Position numbers and translations under genes: made by a program. Below, one piece after another: positions 7,397 through 14,930 of a stretch of 32,605 nt of DNA. Within the stretch, counting starts at the first letter, position 1, and each line of letters opens with the position of its first letter. A model generated the notes under the pieces. It saw only the letters and a program-made list of their open reading frames with translations, was not told where the DNA came from and ran no database searches. The stretch comes from Actinomycetes bacterium (GTDB taxonomy: Bacteria > Actinomycetota > Acidimicrobiia > Acidimicrobiales > JABEUL01): NCBI GenBank assembly GCA_021790815.1, contig JAJYFT010000013.1:1-32605 (forward strand), in the 5' to 3' direction.

Positions 7397-8629
7397 CTAA
7401 GCTTTGCTTACTGGTTCAATCAAGAGTGTAGCAATTCGTCTGCCAGAAAAAGAGTCGGCCGTAATTTTAAACTGCCCAACTTTAATAGACTCTCCTTTTT
7501 TTGGAACGTGCCCCATCTCATTAAGAACGAATCCACCAAGAGTGTCAAAATCTCCAACTGGTATCTCTAAATGGAGTACTTCGATAGCTTCATCAACGGT
7601 CATGCGTGCATTCACTTGAAGTGTTCCATTTCCAAGATCGGTGACAGTTGGCTCTTCTTTATCGTACTCATCTACGATTTCACCGACTAGTTCTTCAATT
7701 AGATCTTCTAGAGTAACGACTCCTGCAGTTCCTCCGTACTCATCAACTACGATAGCTAGATGAAATGAGTCTTTTTGCATTTCCTTAAGTAAGTTTGCAA
7801 CTTTTTTGGTTTCAGGAACAAAGTGTGCTTCTCTTAAGAATTGAGATACGTTTTGGTCGCCTTTCCCCTCTCTCTCTAATGCGACTAAGTCTTTTGCAAC
7901 CACAATTCCCTCTATGTCATCTAAGGTCCCCCTATATATAGGAATTCTACTGTACCCAGCGCTCATTGCAACATCAAGTGCTTTAGACACCTCTTCTCGT
8001 CCATCAACAGCAATCATCTCTGGCCTTGGCATCATTACTTCTCTAACTACTGTGTCGCCGAACTCTATTATTGAATGTATTAGCTCTCTTTCCGAAGTTT
8101 CAATCGCCTCTTCTTCAGCTGCAACATCAGCCATAGCTAAAAGCTCTTGTTCAACTATCCCAGAGTCTCTTTCGTTTTTTCTTGGTATGATGCGATCCGA
8201 TAGGAAAGTCAGTGATTCAGCAAGCCATTCGAGAGGAGGGAATTTTACGATAACTTCTACGAACGGAGCTGTTAAAAGCGCTGCCCGCACAGGATTGTGG
8301 ACCGCCCAATTCTTTGGAATTGCTTCAGCAGCAACGAAAACTACTAAAACTTCAACAGTGGTAAAGACAAATATCATAAATCCACCGAAAAAATGGCTCA
8401 AAAATATACCAAATAATGTTGCGGCAACTGTCTGACAAAGAAAAACGCTTAGAAGTATGGGATGCAGAAATGCTGATGGTTTTTCGACAAGGCGCAAAAG
8501 TGCTTTTGAACCTCTTCTCTTTGATTCGTTCAGTGCTAGTGCCTTGGGTTTAGAAGTTCTAACTAAAGAGGTCTCTGCCAAAGCAAGAAGTCCGGTTAAA
8601 ATAAACAAGACAATTATTGTAGCCAGCAC
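7397..8629 (-). CDS. CNNM/CorC-type membrane protein with CBS pair (hemolysin C family)
   Basis: A 410-residue inner-membrane protein in the order DUF21/CNNM transmembrane domain (first about 140 residues, several spans, including the conserved ALAETSL motif), two CBS domains (about 185-310, for example MMPRPEMIAVD and FHLAIVVDEYGGTAGVVTLEDLIEELVGEI-like segments) and a C-terminal CorC_HlyC domain (about 325-405). The family is linked to magnesium/cobalt efflux or homeostasis, with nucleotide binding by the CBS pair. The listed start is GTG at 8627-8629. The frame is open further upstream, and an ideal Shine-Dalgarno AAAAAGGAG lies 5 bases before an in-frame ATT at 8675-8677, which would add 16 residues beginning with a basic stretch; that may be the true start. 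It leads era and the SGNH gene in the same direction. Confidence 0.9.
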   Translation of the reverse strand: MLATIIVLFILTGLLALAETSLVRTSKPKALALNESKRRGSKALLRLVEKPSAFLHPILLSVFLCQTVAATLFGIFLSHFFGGFMIFVFTTVEVLVVFVAAEAIPKNWAVHNPVRAALLTAPFVEVIVKFPPLEWLAESLTFLSDRIIPRKNERDSGIVEQELLAMADVAAEEEAIETSERELIHSIIEFGDTVVREVMMPRPEMIAVDGREEVSKALDVAMSAGYSRIPIYRGTLDDIEGIVVAKDLVALEREGKGDQNVSQFLREAHFVPETKKVANLLKEMQKDSFHLAIVVDEYGGTAGVVTLEDLIEELVGEIVDEYDKEEPTVTDLGNGTLQVNARMTVDEAIEVLHLEIPVGDFDTLGGFVLNEMGHVPKKGESIKVGQFKITADSFSGRRIATLLIEPVSKA

Positions 8630-8677
8630 TATTGTATCGCCAATTCCAAAATGGGCAACGGCTAGGTTTCGTTTAAT

Positions 8678-9046
8678 ACAATCTCCTTTTTAGCGATATA
8701 TTGAGTAAATAAGATTTAAACGTATCGGCATCATTTAGCATTAACAGTTCCAATTTTAGCTAAAGTTAATGTTGCGTGCGTGCTTAAACGGAGTATCAGG
8801 TAAGTTTTCCTGTTTCTAGCCTAAGTTTCATCCAGAAATTAGCAAGTGTGGCTGCAGTTCTGGCTCTAGGAAATCTAAGTTTATTAAAAATGTTAATTAT
8901 TGAAAATGTTTTAATTAGTCTGCAAGACAGTAATGGTCTCAAGTAGTGTTTGTCTAGAGTTTAAGTAATCTGTAATTATACAAATCAATAAGAGGCAACT
9001 CTAAACATACTTTGGTGAAAAATTGGTGCTAGGTCGCTAAAAGGGT
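8678..9046. other. Long non-coding gap upstream of the corC-like gene
   Basis: About 370 bases without a convincing gene, between the sigma/propeller pair and the corC-era run. It contains an AT-rich part with two copies of AAAATGTT 16 bases apart (8887-8894 and 8903-8910) and small interrupted inverted repeats (CCAGAA/TTCTGG, near 8833-8865). It should hold the corC-era promoter and the end of the propeller transcript. A 48-codon minus-strand frame (8796-8942, TTG) has no ribosome site and was not accepted. I see no tRNA or recognisable structured RNA. Confidence 0.5.
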
Positions 9047-10567
9047 TCAGTTGCCTTTGTTGGCGATTATGTTAATGTCGCCTGCTAAAGCCGTGTTTGA
9101 ACCAGTTACCACCGCTCCGAAACAGTAAGCGCTAATTGAACAAGTTAGTGAAACTACTGATCCGTTAGTTTTGTCTGTCGGAACATTGTGCCAAGTAAGG
9201 CCTCCGTCGTAGGTTAAGTAGATGAGTGGCTTGCTTGGAACTTTTGGTGAATAATGAGTTGATCCAGCTATCCAACAAAGTTGAGAGCTAACACAAGCTA
9301 CTGAGACAACATCCATGTTGCTTATGCCGTTTAGAAACTGTAATTTCCAACTAAGTCCACCATTATTAGTCGAGTATGCAAGAAGAGCGTGTGAAGAAGT
9401 TGATAGGTCTGACTGTGATGCTCTGAGATCTGGATTAAATATATACGTACAGTAATTATTGTTTGCACATGTTCCATAACCAAAATTTGCTAAGACGTTA
9501 GACCATAGAGTGATACTTTTGCCAACTTCCCAAGTATTGTTAGTGCTGTTAAATGTAATTGGGAAAACGGTACTCTTATAGCTGGATCCAACCTGGTCCA
9601 TAGAGGTAAAAAGGCATGTTGTCTCACTTAGGCAGTTTGACTCAGGATTGGAAACCCATGAAGTTGAATTTAAGTGGCTAGCAGCAATATTTGAAAAGCT
9701 GATAGCATCCCAAGTTTTTCCGCTGTTATGTGTATCAAAATATAAAATTGTCCATGATGGTGACTCACTAGGGCCTATTCCTCCTGTGCCGTAGCAGGTT
9801 GAAATTGATGAACACGTAAATTGATCAACTATTAGATACCCTCCCCCCAGAATGCCTTTATACATATTTATAGGAGTTACGGTCCAGCTTTTCCACCCAT
9901 TTTGTGTTGAAATAAGGTTGTAAGGATCTGGACCTGTTCCTGTAATTCCTGTTGATGAAGAATCACTTGCTAGGTCTTCGCAATCTAGACTACTTTGACA
10001 AGATAAATTATTTTGAAGGCTATATTGAGATGGCAAAGGTATGTTCTGCCATGTCTTCATTTGATCATGAGATACTAAGAGCTCATAGTGTCTTGTCCAA
10101 TTCCCCAAAGTCTTTTCCGTCGGACCAACGGAATAAACAAGAAGATAACAGGTACTAGGTTCTGGGCAAATAGGTGCTGCACCCAAGGTAACTCCTGAAA
10201 TTGAAGAGATAGAAGTAAAAGGTGAAGATGCTTGATTAATTAAACGCGGCGTTAAAGTGGAACTAGTCACAGATGCCGAAGGATTTGTAATGTTTAAATA
10301 TGTAGATGTAATTGTTAAAATTGCGACAGCGATAACTACCAGTGAACTTGCTAGCAAGGCAACGATCTTTGTTCTTTTCTTTAAATAGTTGCTATTTTTG
10401 CTTGTGTAAATGTTAAGGTTTTTATCCATTACAGCTGCGTTCTCGCTTTCTATTTTTGAGAGGAACTCTTCATAGGAGAGTTGAAATCCAACTGATGAGT
10501 AGTTGCTTTCTCCAGCTACATTTATTAGAGGATCACTCATTTTAATCTTCTTATCGACTCTGTCCAC
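9047..10567 (-). CDS. Membrane-anchored Asp-box beta-propeller, putative sensor/anti-sigma partner of the ECF sigma factor
   Basis: A 506-residue type II membrane protein: cytosolic N-terminus (1-66), one membrane span (about 67-90), then a large outer domain. The outer domain has seven CX5C pairs at C134/140, C190/196, C252/258, C312/318, C367/373, C425/431 and C476/482, 51-62 residues apart, and Asp-box-like motifs (SHDQMKTW 166-173, THNSGKTW 279-286, STNNGGLSW 399-407, TYDGGLTW 452-459). Together these indicate a seven-bladed sialidase/BNR-type propeller with one disulfide per blade. No sialidase catalytic set is evident. GTG start with AAAGGAG 7-8 bases upstream, inside the end of the sigma gene; stop and start are one base apart. 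The coupling suggests the short cytosolic tail holds the sigma factor, but the tail lacks the HxxxCxxC zinc motif of classical anti-sigma factors, so this role is inferred. Confidence 0.8.
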   Translation of the reverse strand: MDRVDKKIKMSDPLINVAGESNYSSVGFQLSYEEFLSKIESENAAVMDKNLNIYTSKNSNYLKKRTKIVALLASSLVVIAVAILTITSTYLNITNPSASVTSSTLTPRLINQASSPFTSISSISGVTLGAAPICPEPSTCYLLVYSVGPTEKTLGNWTRHYELLVSHDQMKTWQNIPLPSQYSLQNNLSCQSSLDCEDLASDSSSTGITGTGPDPYNLISTQNGWKSWTVTPINMYKGILGGGYLIVDQFTCSSISTCYGTGGIGPSESPSWTILYFDTHNSGKTWDAISFSNIAASHLNSTSWVSNPESNCLSETTCLFTSMDQVGSSYKSTVFPITFNSTNNTWEVGKSITLWSNVLANFGYGTCANNNYCTYIFNPDLRASQSDLSTSSHALLAYSTNNGGLSWKLQFLNGISNMDVVSVACVSSQLCWIAGSTHYSPKVPSKPLIYLTYDGGLTWHNVPTDKTNGSVVSLTCSISAYCFGAVVTGSNTALAGDINIIANKGN

Positions 10568-10568
10568 G

Positions 10569-11174
10569 TTATTTCTCCTTTAAGTGTTGATTGTCTTTAT
10601 TTAGTTCATCAAAGGCAGTTAATTGTTTTGCCAGTCGTCTTTTGATTCTGTGCATTCGGATTCTTGCAGCATTTAAAGTGCAACCCAAGAGTTGGGAAGC
10701 TTCACTATAATTGAGATCGTCCCACATAATAAGTCGGACTAATTCACGATCTTTTTCCTTGAGACTGTCTAAAAAAGTTCTAACAATCTTGACTTCAGGA
10801 TCCATTTGAGTAGCTTTACCGTTGTAACTTGAATTATCTTGAAATGTGTCATAAGGTGTGTTAGAACGCAGTTTGTCTAACAGTCGGACTTTTCTAGACT
10901 CTGAACGAAACTTTACCAATACCGTGTTCCGTGCAACGCCAAATAGCCATAATTTGTCTTCTGGGCTTAAAGGGATTTTGTCAATATTTTTCCAAGCAGT
11001 GACATAAACTTCTGAAATAATCTCTGACCTTAAAGTATCATCGAAAACTCGTCGTGAAATATAGTTTGAAACTGAGTTAAAAGTTGTTTCATAAAGTAAC
11101 CTGAAGCGATCCTCAGAGCTTTGGGCGTTGTTGCTATCTGCATTCACCAGTTCAGGGCCTCGATTACCGTTCAC
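10569..11174 (-). CDS. ECF-type RNA polymerase sigma factor (sigma-70 family)
   Basis: A 201-residue alternative sigma factor. Region 2 spans about residues 25-95 (LLYETTFNSVSNYISRR ... SEVYVTAWKNIDKI ... LWLFGVARNTVLVKFR), and region 4 about 135-190 (LDSLKEKDRELVRLIMWDDL, YSEASQLLGCTLNAARIRMH), an HTH that binds the -35 element. Regions 1 and 3 are absent, as expected for ECF factors. The start is GTG at 11172-11174 with no ribosome site; a TATAAT lies 26 bases upstream. It is coupled to the propeller gene downstream and stands 107 bases after ybeY. The linker between regions 2 and 4 (about 97-130) is long and polar. The cognate signal is unknown. Confidence 0.92.
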   Translation of the reverse strand: MNGNRGPELVNADSNNAQSSEDRFRLLYETTFNSVSNYISRRVFDDTLRSEIISEVYVTAWKNIDKIPLSPEDKLWLFGVARNTVLVKFRSESRKVRLLDKLRSNTPYDTFQDNSSYNGKATQMDPEVKIVRTFLDSLKEKDRELVRLIMWDDLNYSEASQLLGCTLNAARIRMHRIKRRLAKQLTAFDELNKDNQHLKEK

Positions 11175-11199
11175 ACTTAATTAATTACCGGAAATGTGC

Positions 11200-11205
11200 A
11201 TTATA
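11200..11205 (-). promoter_or_regulatory. -10 element (TATAAT) of the sigma/propeller pair
   Basis: A perfect TATAAT on the minus strand, 26 bases before the sigma factor's GTG. The best -35-like match (TTGCTA) is 20 bases away, which is too far for a standard promoter, so this may be read by an alternative sigma factor or have a weak -35. Confidence 0.4.
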
Positions 11206-11281
11206 TTTCACTATTTTAAACTATTTAGCAATTTTATTGTATTTTATTAAGTGCCTGTCGGCTAGGTGGAAACTTATTTGC

Positions 11282-11752
11282 TTATCTATTCTTTATTTGG
11301 GCATCGAAAAAACTAAGTATTTCAGATTCGAGAGATTCCATTTCTTCGGCTTCTAAATCAATTTCATGATCCATTCCAAAAATATGAAGTATCCCATGCA
11401 CCAGAAGTAGCTTGAGTTCATTTTCTAAATCGTTGTGAGCGGGATTGGCAGAAGCTATTTCGGGACAGATAAATATGTCACCCAAAAGAGCTGGCAAAGT
11501 TGAGATTTCACTCAAATCATCGACAGGAAATGAAAGAACGTCAGTTGGTTTACTTTTACCCATAAATCTTTCATTAAGTGATTTAATCTCTTCAGTATCG
11601 ACAAAATGTATGTCTAGAAGCAAGTTTGCATCGAACTCGAGAGAAGATAGATTGAGATAGTAATTTACTGCAAAGTCAACCAAAGATTCCAACCGGTTAA
11701 TATTTGGAATTATTAAGCTTTGTCGGTTGTCAAATGATATTAATAGCTTCAA
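11282..11752 (-). CDS. ybeY: Endoribonuclease YbeY, rRNA maturation factor
   Basis: A zinc-dependent single-strand RNase involved in 16S rRNA 3'-end maturation and 70S quality control. The family signature HGILHIFGMDH is complete (119-129), with zinc ligands H119, H123 and H129; the segment KPTDVLSFP (68-76) is also diagnostic. Length 156 is typical. The start is TTG at 11750-11752, six bases after the phoH stop, with no strong ribosome site, so translation is probably coupled to phoH. The HIT-phoH-ybeY order is standard for Actinobacteria. Confidence 0.96.
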   Translation of the reverse strand: MKLLISFDNRQSLIIPNINRLESLVDFAVNYYLNLSSLEFDANLLLDIHFVDTEEIKSLNERFMGKSKPTDVLSFPVDDLSEISTLPALLGDIFICPEIASANPAHNDLENELKLLLVHGILHIFGMDHEIDLEAEEMESLESEILSFFDAQIKNR

Positions 11753-11758
11753 TTTAAC

Positions 11759-12790
11759 TTAAAGGTTACTGCCGTTTATTTTGGAGAAAGAATCTCTCTT
11801 GGAATCTAGAATATGTGAAACCGAATTTGAGTGTTTCTCGTAAGCGTCGACTATTGCTGCGACAATTCTATGGCGTACTACGTCACGTTTATCAAGAAAA
11901 ACAAAAGAAATCCCATCAATATCTACAAGTATTTTTTCCAAATCAACAAGACCACTGCTACTTCTTCCACCTGGAATGTCAACTTGAGTGATATCTCCAG
12001 TTACAACAACAGTTGATCCAAATCCAACTCGAGTTAGAAACATTTTCATCTGTTCTTTTGTTGTGTTTTGGGCTTCATCTAATATGACAAAGCTGTCGTT
12101 TAAGGTCCTTCCTCTCATGAAAGCAAGAGGAGCAACTTCTATAGTCCCACGCTCGAGTAGTTTCTGTAATCCTTCAGCTTCCAAAAGATCATGAAGCGCA
12201 TCGTAAAGTGGCCTAAGATACGGGTCTACTTTTGCCATCATGTCTCCAGGGAGAAATCCCAGTCTCTCACCTGCTTCGACTGCAGGACGTGTCAAAATGA
12301 TTCTATTTACTTTTCTATCCCTCAGTGCTTTTACCGCCATTGCAACAGCTAAATACGACTTCCCAGTTCCAGCGGGCCCAATTGCAAAGGTTATGGTACT
12401 TGCTTCGATCGCTTGGGCGTACCTTTTTTGTCCAGATGTCTTAGGTCTAACTGGCCTTCCACGGTAGCTACGTGAAATCTCTTCGTTCAGTACGGCCGAA
12501 GGCTTGATATTGTCCCTTACCATGTCGATTGATCTCTTAATGTTGTCGGCATCGATTTTGTGTCCTGATTTAGCCAAAGAGACTAGCTCACTGAAAAGTT
12601 CAACAACTCGATTACTGTCTGGCCCACTGACAGAGAGTTCATTTCCTCTAAAGGAAATGTCAGATCCGCTAAATTCCGCTTCAACAATTTTTAGGAGCCC
12701 ATCGTGTTGGCCGAGAATACTGGCCATAATTTCGTTTGAAGGAATAGTAAAAGTTTGTGTTTCCTTAGTTTGCATCAACCGGGAGGCCAT
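11759..12790 (-). CDS. phoH: PhoH-family ATPase
   Basis: A cytosolic P-loop ATPase of 343 residues, thought to act in RNA metabolism together with YbeY. Walker A is GPAGTGKS (138-145); Walker B is SFVILDEAQN (about 233-242), followed by TGDITQVD and the family's TRPAVEAGE (167-175) and LGFLPGD. The N-terminal 80 residues form the small KH-like domain common in PhoH-type proteins. Two starts are possible: ATG at 12790, overlapping the HIT gene by 16 bases, or ATG at 12775, overlapping its stop as TGATG; neither has a strong ribosome site, and the second would shorten the protein by 5 residues. Confidence 0.95.
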   Translation of the reverse strand: MASRLMQTKETQTFTIPSNEIMASILGQHDGLLKIVEAEFSGSDISFRGNELSVSGPDSNRVVELFSELVSLAKSGHKIDADNIKRSIDMVRDNIKPSAVLNEEISRSYRGRPVRPKTSGQKRYAQAIEASTITFAIGPAGTGKSYLAVAMAVKALRDRKVNRIILTRPAVEAGERLGFLPGDMMAKVDPYLRPLYDALHDLLEAEGLQKLLERGTIEVAPLAFMRGRTLNDSFVILDEAQNTTKEQMKMFLTRVGFGSTVVVTGDITQVDIPGGRSSSGLVDLEKILVDIDGISFVFLDKRDVVRHRIVAAIVDAYEKHSNSVSHILDSKRDSFSKINGSNL

Positions 12791-13146
12791 CCTAAAAGAC
12801 GCCCACCTAATACGTGTAAATGAAGGTGTGGAACAGTGTTGCCAGCATTTTTTCCAACGTTGAAAACCATTCTGTACCCTGAGCCATCAATTTCTTCTAA
12901 TTTTGCAACCTTGTTGGCTACTAAAAATAAATCGGCAAGCATACCGTCAATAAATTCAGATGAATGGGAACCATCTAAATCCGAAGCATCAGTAATATGG
13001 TTCTTTGGAACAACTAGGACATGACTTGGAGCAACAGGATTTATGTCTCGGAATGCATAAGAAAGTTCAGATTCTAGAACTTTATTACTTGGAATCGACC
13101 CATTTATAATTTTGCAAAAAAGGCAATCTTCGATAGCGGTTGTCAT
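12775..13146 (-). CDS. HIT-family (histidine triad) nucleotide hydrolase, HinT type
   Basis: A 123-residue purine nucleoside phosphoramidase-like protein. The histidine triad HLHLHVLGG (107-115) carries H107, H109 and H111; the N-terminal pair C8-x2-C11 with H50 and H107 fits the zinc site of bacterial HinT proteins. It ends in GGRLLGWPPG, the usual C-terminus. The ATG at 13144-13146 overlaps the stop of the upstream HTH gene (ATGA). It probably belongs to one transcript with the HTH gene, phoH and ybeY. Confidence 0.95.
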   Translation of the reverse strand: MTTAIEDCLFCKIINGSIPSNKVLESELSYAFRDINPVAPSHVLVVPKNHITDASDLDGSHSSEFIDGMLADLFLVANKVAKLEEIDGSGYRMVFNVGKNAGNTVPHLHLHVLGGRLLGWPPG

Positions 13147-13388
13147 ACTCGCGATGAAAACTGATCGGTCGATCGTTTTGTGTCTGGATAAAGGTGGTCA
13201 AGTTCACCTGGTTTAATTTTTGTAGATTGCAAGTAAGAATCCACATCTTCTTTTTTAACTCTAATCACTCGGCCTATTTTGTAAGCTGGTATTAAACCTT
13301 CATCTATAAGTTTGTAGAGAGTACGTAATGTGACTCCAATATATTCGGAAGCATCTTTTGTGCTTAACCATTCCATAGAACTTGTCAT
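13143..13388 (-). CDS. Small MerR/excisionase-type helix-turn-helix protein
   Basis: An 81-residue DNA-binding protein. The winged-helix HTH is WLSTKDASEYIGVTLRTLYK (residues 6-25), followed by LIDEGLIPAYKIGRVIRVKKEDVDSYL, the wing typical of the excisionase (HTH_17) family. The C-terminal KPGELDHLYP segment recurs in small actinobacterial members that are chromosomal and not phage-linked, so a housekeeping regulator is more likely than a true excisionase; no integrase is nearby. The start is ATG at 13388 or ATG at 13376; neither has a ribosome site, and a TATGAT hexamer (13401-13406, minus) 12 bases before the first suggests a very short leader. It overlaps the HIT gene by 4 bases and lies 50 bases after the BldD-like gene. 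Confidence 0.85.
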   Translation of the reverse strand: MTSSMEWLSTKDASEYIGVTLRTLYKLIDEGLIPAYKIGRVIRVKKEDVDSYLQSTKIKPGELDHLYPDTKRSTDQFSSRV

Positions 13389-13438
13389 AAGGTGAATTTT
13401 ATCATATTTAACTGTATTTGAGTCATTTTTTTAAGGCT

Positions 13439-14005
13439 CTAGGCCGGTATTCTAAGACCGAGTTCTTCAAGTCTTTTGCTCATAGCTTGAGATGTCATTC
13501 CAAAGAGTGAAGCAATGATTTTAAGATCGTCAGCCCTAATAGTAATCATTCGACCATTAAAGTCCTGACGCTGTAGTTGTATCATCCCTAAAAAGTGTCT
13601 AAGGAGGTCACGTTCTGGACCTGCTACCGCAGCAAGTTTAGTGAGGTCTACCGTCACTTTTGAAGCCTCAGAAGTTTTATCTTGTCCCTCACTCGGAGTG
13701 ATTGATCCATGTCTTGCAATTGGTGAGACATGCTCGTCTTTTGGAAGTAGCTGGTCAACTGGAACGCTGTAAATTGTTGCGAGTCTCTGCAGCCTTGGTA
13801 CTGATATGGCTCTTTCACCTCGTTCGTAGGCTCCAAGTACGGAGGCCTTGAACTCTTGATGTGAAATAGCCTCGACAGCTTGGAGAGAAAGGTGTTTTTG
13901 TTTCCTGACAGATCTCAAGCGATTTCCAAGTGCAATTGCATAAGCGTGAGCTGCTTTTGAGTCTACCTCATCATCTTCATTTTTAGAAACAGATAAATTA
14001 TTCAT
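13439..14005 (-). CDS. BldD-like transcriptional regulator with c-di-GMP-binding signature
   Basis: A 188-residue XRE-type regulator. N-terminal HTH (about 24-90: LGNRLRSVRKQKHLSLQAVE ... VLGAYERGERAISVPRLQRLATIYSVPVDQLLP) is close to the BldD HTH. The C-terminal domain holds RQD (146-148), eight residues, then RADD (157-160), which matches the RXD-X8-RXXD signature that binds tetrameric c-di-GMP in Streptomyces BldD. The linker (about 90-118) is polar. In Streptomyces, c-di-GMP-loaded BldD dimerises and represses developmental and c-di-GMP-turnover genes; here the targets are unknown. The protein has about 20 extra N-terminal residues. It sits between rsmE and the HTH gene, inside an otherwise conserved housekeeping block. 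ATG start with a weak AGG close by. Confidence 0.88.
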   Translation of the reverse strand: MNNLSVSKNEDDEVDSKAAHAYAIALGNRLRSVRKQKHLSLQAVEAISHQEFKASVLGAYERGERAISVPRLQRLATIYSVPVDQLLPKDEHVSPIARHGSITPSEGQDKTSEASKVTVDLTKLAAVAGPERDLLRHFLGMIQLQRQDFNGRMITIRADDLKIIASLFGMTSQAMSKRLEELGLRIPA

Positions 14006-14087
14006 TACCTATAGTTTTGCTCACTTTGCGTGGCATTGCAAACCAATTGGCTTAAAAACCCAAAAATTATTAAAGATCGGCCCTGTT

Positions 14088-14110
14088 ATTGCATGTAATG
14101 TGCAATTATA
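14088..14110 (-). promoter_or_regulatory. Candidate promoter and palindromic operator of the bldD-like gene
   Basis: A perfect TATAAT (minus strand, plus bases 14105-14110) overlaps an inverted repeat with 6-bp arms ATTGCA/TGCAAT (14088-14093 and 14101-14106) and a 7-base centre. The repeat would cover the transcription start, 82-100 bases before the bldD-like ATG. It does not match the published BldD box, so autoregulation is only a possibility. Confidence 0.38.
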
Positions 14111-14139
14111 AGGTTGATTATAAATAAAAAGTCCATCAG

Positions 14140-14826
14140 CTACCTTCCTCCGTTTACTAAGAGCACTGCAGCTGAGATAGCAGCAGTTTCTGTCCTAAGT
14201 ACGTTGGGACCCAGCCTAATTTTTAATGGAAATTGGGATAGCTCATTTGGTTCAAATCCACCTTCTGGGCCCACTAGCAAAGTCGTGATTTTATTGTCAA
14301 GATTTGTGCCGCTTGAGTCACATATCCCTACATATTGTATGTCCCCAACAAATTTGATAACATCTTGAAACTGTTGCACATCAATGATTTCTGGAATTGA
14401 GAGCCTTTTCGACTGCGAAGAAGCTTCTCTAGCTATTGTTTTCCAGCGCGTAAGAGATTTAATCATTTTTATCTGATCCCACTTTAAGATGGTCCTACTG
14501 GAGATAAAAGGTAGTATCCTATCTACCCCAATCTCAGTTAGTTTTTGAATACACCAATCGTTTCTTTCGCCTTTGACCAATGAAAACCCAACAGTTATAG
14601 GAGGAGTCGGCGGAGAAAAGTTTTCAATTTCAGAAACCTTTATCAAGTAGTTTTCTCTATTATTTGACCATTCGCACTTAACATAACTGCTAATTCCATC
14701 TGATACTGTAACGGTCTCCCCGTCATTTAACCGTAAAACATTCTTTAGGTGAAACAAATCCTCGTCGCGAACATTTAGACCAACGAGATCGTCAGAAAAA
14801 ACCAATGCCTTTGGAACATTTAACAT
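14140..14826 (-). CDS. rsmE: 16S rRNA (uracil-1498-N3)-methyltransferase
   Basis: A SPOUT-class, SAM-dependent enzyme that methylates U1498 in the decoding region of 16S rRNA. Family marks: an N-terminal PUA-like domain (HLKNVLRLNDGETVTVSDG, about 27-45), KGERNDWCIQKLTEIGVDRI, the trefoil-knot motifs LLVGPEGGFEPNE (about 183-195) and RLGPNVLRTETA (about 204-215). At 228 residues it is at the short end of the family. ATG at 14824-14826 without a strong ribosome site. It follows dnaJ by 104 bases, matching the common hrcA-dnaJ-rsmE order. Confidence 0.95.
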   Translation of the reverse strand: MLNVPKALVFSDDLVGLNVRDEDLFHLKNVLRLNDGETVTVSDGISSYVKCEWSNNRENYLIKVSEIENFSPPTPPITVGFSLVKGERNDWCIQKLTEIGVDRILPFISSRTILKWDQIKMIKSLTRWKTIAREASSQSKRLSIPEIIDVQQFQDVIKFVGDIQYVGICDSSGTNLDNKITTLLVGPEGGFEPNELSQFPLKIRLGPNVLRTETAAISAAVLLVNGGR

Positions 14827-14930
14827 CTTATAACTTTAGAAGTTTTTGAGCCTAAAAAGTTTATTCGACAGTATTCGAGCTAGGAACAAGATGAATAGAG
14901 GCGATTTGATGATCCAACTATTAAACAAAT

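Noticed and set aside
8796-8942. 48-codon minus-strand frame with a TTG start in the 8.7-9.0 kb gap, basic and Arg-rich, resembling a degraded gene
   Set aside because: No ribosome site, no recognised homologue, and an open frame also exists on the opposite strand; not enough to call a gene or pseudogene.
9047-10567. Secreted sialidase
   Set aside because: Asp-box-like motifs are present, but no arginine triad or other catalytic set of sialidases is evident, and the protein is anchored and coupled to a sigma factor.
13143-13388. Excisionase of an integrated element
   Set aside because: No integrase, attachment repeats or other mobile genes nearby; the gene overlaps HIT and sits in a conserved chromosomal block.
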